From CAYLLT01 sp964591605 (GTDB lineage Bacteria; Planctomycetota; Phycisphaerae; UBA1845; PWPN01), in assembly GCA_964591605.1 (NCBI GenBank), contig CAZQEN010000336.1, forward strand, positions 1 through 8,255: DNA of 8,255 bases. Direction: 5' to 3'. The notes under the pieces are model-generated. The model did not search any database, was not told the DNA's origin, and worked only from the letters and a program-made list of their open reading frames with translations. Made by a program: the position numbers and the translations under genes. This document shows, piece after piece, positions 5,423 through 8,255 of the stretch. The stretch's first letter is position 1. Each line of letters opens with the position of its first letter.

Positions 5423-7789
5423 ATGTGCATGCGAGAGTGTCTTACCACCTTGACAGGTGTTGCCTGGGCTGTGTTCGCTCTGGCCCAGATCAATGCCGAG
5501 ACATCCATGGGCACGGTGTTCACCTACCAGGGACGGCTGACCGATGGCGGCAGCCCGGCGAGCGGGTCGTACGACCTGCTGTTCACGCTCTACGACGCCG
5601 AAACCGGTGGCAACCCCGTGGGCAGCCCCAATTCCGTGGCGGTTGAGGATCGGCAGGTCGTGAACGGGCTGTTTACGGTGCCGCTCGATTTCGGGGTGGG
5701 CGTTTTTAACGGTGCGGCTCGGTGGCTGGAGATCGGCGTGCGGCCGGGTGGCAGCAGCGATCCCCACACTGCGCTGAGTCCACGGCAACCAGTGACTGCA
5801 GCGCCGTACGCGCTGGGCCTTTCGCTTCCATTCGCAGCAGAGTCATCCTGGCTCGGCGCGCAGCCCCTTTTCTCGATCGACGCGACCGGCCCAGGGCCGG
5901 TGGTAGCCGCTGCGTTTCATGCCAGCAGCGGCTCTGCCCTCGCAGCCACCGTCAACGGTTTGACCAGCGCGGCCTCGTTCCAAACTGACAACCCGGCGAG
6001 CGCTTTTCCCACAGTCTTTACGGTAACCAACGGCCAATACGCCGGCTTGTTCCAAATCGGCTACGAACCGGGACCCTCCCTAGTTCCCCCATCCTCCTCG
6101 GGCGCAGCCGGTGTGTTCGTAGTCGCCACGGAAGACAGCGCTGCCACGGCACTTTACGCCACAACCGTCGGAACCGGTCTGGCGGGTCATTTCGAGGGCC
6201 GGACTTACTTCGCCGGCAATGTCGGCATCGGGACAACTTCCCCCGCTTCGCCGCTCACCGTGGCCGGTACGATCGAATCCGTTGCCGGCGGGTTCAAGTT
6301 TCCGGACGGGAGTGTGCAGTCGACGGCGGCCGGGAGCGGTCTGTGGACCGCGTCGGGCAATGACATCTTCTACACCGCGGGAAGCGTGGGGATCGGGACC
6401 AGCGGGCCGTTTATGAACGGCGATCAGGTGGTGGTCAAGCCAGAGAAGCTTCCCAGTGCGAGATCGCGGATGGCCTGCGCATACAGCCCGGCGACGGCCA
6501 AGATCTGCTGTTTCGGGGGGTGGGAGGATTACGCGGGCACGCAGTTGCTACGCCAGATCATTGAGTACGATCCGTCTGATGATTCTCTCGAAGTCAAGAC
6601 TGCCCAATTGCCTGCGGGGGGACGAGCCGCGATGGGCTGCGCGGCAGACCCGGTCAGTGGGAAGATATTCCTGTTCGGGGGGTGGAACTACAGCGGTTCG
6701 TGGGGTGACATTCTTGAGTATAACCCGGCTACCGGCGTATTGAACACTGAAGCTGGTGATCTGGCCAACCCGAGGGGCGGCATCGGCTGCGCAGCATCCA
6801 CGGCTACAGGAAAGATCTACTGCTTTGGCGGATCTGACGGAGTATCTACTTACTGGAACGCGATCGTCGAATACGACCCCGGTAGTCATAGCCTATCCGC
6901 TCTGGGTGTTTCTTTGCCCACAGCGCGAGCGAATATGGCGTGTGCTGAACATCTACCGAGCGGAAGAATCTATTGTCTGGGAGGGCAGCAGTCTGGCGGC
7001 GCAGTTGACGAAATCCTCGAGTTCGACCCAACCTCTCCAACTCAGCCCCCTGTCGTCAAGGCTGCCAGGCTGCCGACTGTCAGGTCCCTCATGGCCTGTG
7101 CGGCAGAGCCTGCGAACGGCAGGATCTACTGCTTCGGGGGGTACGACGGGAACGACGAAGCCGCCGTCGATGAGATCCTTGAGTATGATCCAGGAGGCGA
7201 CACTCTGAGGGTGTTGAACGCAGTACTCCCTGCTCCCAGGATGCGGGTGGCGTGTGCCGCCGCGCCCGGGACTGAACGGATCTACTGTTTCGGAGGGGAC
7301 AGCTCTCGCACGCCGGTTGACAGTATTCTTGAGTACATCACGCCGAGCCACATCCTCCTGCAAGTGGGCGATCCCGGTGATGGGACGGGGGCGATTGCGA
7401 ATACCTGGAGCGTGTTCAGCTCGCGGGAGTTCAAGCGCGACGTGGCCGCGCTGAGCCCGGCGGAACACGACGAGATCCTGTGCAAGCTGAAAGCCACCGA
7501 CGCGGTCCGATTTCGCTACGCGGACGACCCGCAGCGGAATCGACACCTGGGCGTCATCGCCGAGGAGGCGCCGGCTGACATCCTGAGCCCCGGCGGCAAG
7601 GCGGTGAGCCTGGCCGACTTTACCACATTTCTCATGGCGGCCATCAAGGCCCAGCAGTCGGTGATCGAGGAAAAGGAGTGCCAGATTGCCGACCTGCAGA
7701 CGCAGATGGCGGAAACTCAGAAGCGGCTCTCCGGCCTGGAGGCACTCGCAGGCAGGCTGGAGCAGCGAGGGAACGGAGGTGCGCGATGA
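5423..7789 (+). CDS. Secreted Kelch-repeat fibre protein with C-terminal S74 (endosialidase-type) chaperone domain
   Basis: A 788-residue exported protein. A signal peptide covers about residues 1-25 (MCMRECLTTLTGVAWAVFALAQINA). The FTYQGRL domain (33-143) is close to 80% identical to that of the upstream gene. A shorter stalk follows with AGLF/AGHFEG elements, GNVGIGTTSP (265-274), FPDGSVQSTAA (293-303) and SVGIGTSGP (321-329). Six Kelch repeats occupy 340-640, each with LP-x-x-R, a small-residue strand, an IYCFGG-like strand and ILEYDP. The text VGDPGDGTGAIANTW then leads into an S74 domain starting at about 666 (SSREFK), with GVIAEEAP at 710-717, and a coiled coil at about 740-780. S74 domains fold trimeric fibres and then cut themselves off with a Ser-Lys pair five residues apart; Ser666 and Lys671 fit. 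So the mature product is probably a trimeric surface fibre of about 640 residues displaying propellers, with the chaperone removed. It overlaps the next gene by 4 nt. What the propellers bind (glycan or protein) is unknown. The AAGGAG site decides the start. Confidence 0.95.
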   Translation: MCMRECLTTLTGVAWAVFALAQINAETSMGTVFTYQGRLTDGGSPASGSYDLLFTLYDAETGGNPVGSPNSVAVEDRQVVNGLFTVPLDFGVGVFNGAARWLEIGVRPGGSSDPHTALSPRQPVTAAPYALGLSLPFAAESSWLGAQPLFSIDATGPGPVVAAAFHASSGSALAATVNGLTSAASFQTDNPASAFPTVFTVTNGQYAGLFQIGYEPGPSLVPPSSSGAAGVFVVATEDSAATALYATTVGTGLAGHFEGRTYFAGNVGIGTTSPASPLTVAGTIESVAGGFKFPDGSVQSTAAGSGLWTASGNDIFYTAGSVGIGTSGPFMNGDQVVVKPEKLPSARSRMACAYSPATAKICCFGGWEDYAGTQLLRQIIEYDPSDDSLEVKTAQLPAGGRAAMGCAADPVSGKIFLFGGWNYSGSWGDILEYNPATGVLNTEAGDLANPRGGIGCAASTATGKIYCFGGSDGVSTYWNAIVEYDPGSHSLSALGVSLPTARANMACAEHLPSGRIYCLGGQQSGGAVDEILEFDPTSPTQPPVVKAARLPTVRSLMACAAEPANGRIYCFGGYDGNDEAAVDEILEYDPGGDTLRVLNAVLPAPRMRVACAAAPGTERIYCFGGDSSRTPVDSILEYITPSHILLQVGDPGDGTGAIANTWSVFSSREFKRDVAALSPAEHDEILCKLKATDAVRFRYADDPQRNRHLGVIAEEAPADILSPGGKAVSLADFTTFLMAAIKAQQSVIEEKECQIADLQTQMAETQKRLSGLEALAGRLEQRGNGGAR
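5516..5960 (+). repeat. Tandem duplication copy 2: N-terminal domain coding sequence
   Basis: Second copy of the FTYQGRL-domain coding segment, about 1.7 kb from copy 1 at 3822-4270. Similarity starts just after the signal peptides, which differ, and fades in the stalk region; the C-terminal halves of the two genes are unrelated. This points to an old duplication followed by replacement of the distal modules. Confidence 0.85.
6440..7342 (+). repeat. Six Kelch repeats (predicted beta-propeller)
   Basis: Encodes residues 340-640, six units of about 50 residues starting near 342, 396, 446, 497, 549 and 601. The Gly-Gly pair of the Kelch consensus is present in all six, after KICCF, KIFLF, KIYCF, RIYCL, RIYCF and RIYCF. 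Five units have a Cys pair separated by exactly 11 residues (352/363, 456/467, 507/518, 559/570, 611/622). Unit 2 has only Cys406, with Leu417 at the partner position. Six units fit a six-bladed propeller. Confidence 0.92.
7418..7786 (+). other. S74 intramolecular chaperone domain plus coiled coil
   Basis: Encodes residues 666-788. SSREFKRDVAAL matches the start of endosialidase-type chaperone domains, where a Ser and a Lys five residues later form the self-cleaving pair (Ser666, Lys671 here). AVRFRYADDP, HLGVIAEEAP and KAVSLADFTTFLMAAIKAQQ follow in the usual order. The end, about 740-780, is a heptad-rich helix that would form the trimeric coiled coil. Cleavage is predicted just before Ser666. 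Confidence 0.88.
7775..7780 (+). promoter_or_regulatory. Ribosome binding site GGAGGT for the gene at 7786
   Basis: GGAGGT lies inside the end of the preceding gene, ending 5 nt before the ATG at 7786. With the ATGA stop/start overlap it indicates translational coupling of the two genes. Confidence 0.8.
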
Positions 7790-8255
7790 CTCGCGCTGCG
7801 ATGATCAGCGGACGATGGACTTCGATGCTGCTGGTGCTGGGCGTGGCCGCGGTCCTGGGGCAGGACTATGCCATTGACTGGCACACGATCGACGGGGGCG
7901 GCGGGATGGGCAGTGCCGGCGGGAGTTATTCGCTGGGCGGCACGATCGGCCAGCCGGATGCGTCGGTCACGGCGATGACGGGCGGCACGTACACGCTGAC
8001 CGGAGGATTCTGGGCGGCGGCGTGGTCGGCGTGCACGAGTTTTGCGCCGGCGGACTTTGACCGGGACTGCGACGTGGACGGGGCGGATCTGGAGGTGATG
8101 TGGGGCTGTACGGGCGGGCCGGAGTTGCCCGTGACGGCCGGCTGCACGCTTGCGCCCGGTCCGGGCGGCCGGGTGGGGGCGGATTTCGACGCAGACGACG
8201 ACGTGGACCACGACGACTTCGGCGTCTTCCAGCGGTGCTACAGCGGGCCGGACCT
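7786..8255 (+). CDS. Secreted planctomycete protein with dockerin-like calcium loops, 3'-truncated by window edge
   Basis: 156 complete codons are visible; no stop occurs before the window end. A signal peptide covers about residues 1-25 (MTRAAMISGRWTSMLLVLGVAAVLG). The next segment, DWHTIDGGGG...YSLGGTIGQPDA...GGTYTLTGGFWAAA (31-79), is a pattern repeatedly seen in secreted proteins of Phycisphaerae-type planctomycetes, with no known activity. Two Asp-rich loops follow: D90-D92-D94-D96-D98-D101 and D133-D135-D137-D139-D141-D144, with the 1,3,5,7,9,12 spacing of dockerin/EF-hand-like calcium sites. Each loop is followed by a cysteine (WGC, QRC). Paired loops like these resemble type I dockerins, but no cohesin partner is visible and in planctomycetes they often end proteins unrelated to cellulosomes. 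The ATG overlaps the previous stop (ATGA) and has GGAGGT upstream, so the protein is probably made together with the Kelch/S74 fibre. Whether they interact is unknown. Confidence 0.9.
   Translation, partial: MTRAAMISGRWTSMLLVLGVAAVLGQDYAIDWHTIDGGGGMGSAGGSYSLGGTIGQPDASVTAMTGGTYTLTGGFWAAAWSACTSFAPADFDRDCDVDGADLEVMWGCTGGPELPVTAGCTLAPGPGGRVGADFDADDDVDHDDFGVFQRCYSGPD

Noticed and set aside
3732..7789. Prophage tail-fibre region
   Set aside because: Stalk motifs and S74 occur in phage fibres, but both proteins have signal peptides and planctomycete-type N-terminal domains, and there are no capsid, baseplate, lysis or integrase genes.

Overview
The window looks like chromosome from a GC-rich planctomycete, most likely of the Phycisphaerae type. 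This rests on the proteins: a secreted protein with the WHTIDGGGG / GTIGQPDA / LTGGFW pattern followed by Asp-rich dockerin-like calcium loops, and two secreted proteins opening with the FTYQGRLTDG...LSPRQPLTAAPY domain. No marker gene in the window fixes the taxonomy, so this is inference.

Left half, minus strand (3215 down to 1): a housekeeping pair. lysS (lysyl-tRNA synthetase, 3215-1641) is followed after 146 nt by a LolC/LolE-type ABC permease (1494 to beyond position 1) with an unusually large periplasmic domain and its last membrane segment outside the window. The gap between them holds a striking inverted array of 7-nt repeats (1564-1637).

Middle (3216-3731): a 516-nt divergent intergenic region with no convincing gene, a small hairpin and a weak candidate promoter facing right.

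Right half, plus strand (3732-8255): three exported proteins in a row. The first two (3732-5339 and 5423-7789) are tandem paralogs sharing a nearly 80% identical N-terminal domain and tail-fibre-like stalk motifs (GNVGIGT). They carry completely different C-terminal ends: a short collagen-like Gly-X-Y stretch plus a 10-cysteine module in the first; six Kelch repeats, an S74 intramolecular chaperone (endosialidase-type) domain and a coiled coil in the second. The third gene overlaps the second by 4 nt (ATGA) and encodes a secreted protein with two dockerin-like loops, cut by the window edge. Each of the three starts is supported by a well-placed Shine-Dalgarno sequence and a signal peptide.

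Most interesting: the second protein appears to be a modular, probably trimeric and self-cleaving surface fibre in which a Kelch propeller has been spliced into the usual stalk-to-S74 junction. Five of its six blades carry a Cys pair at exactly 11-residue spacing, suggesting a disulfide-stapled propeller. Together the three genes look like a small cell-surface fibre locus that swaps tip modules on a common base.
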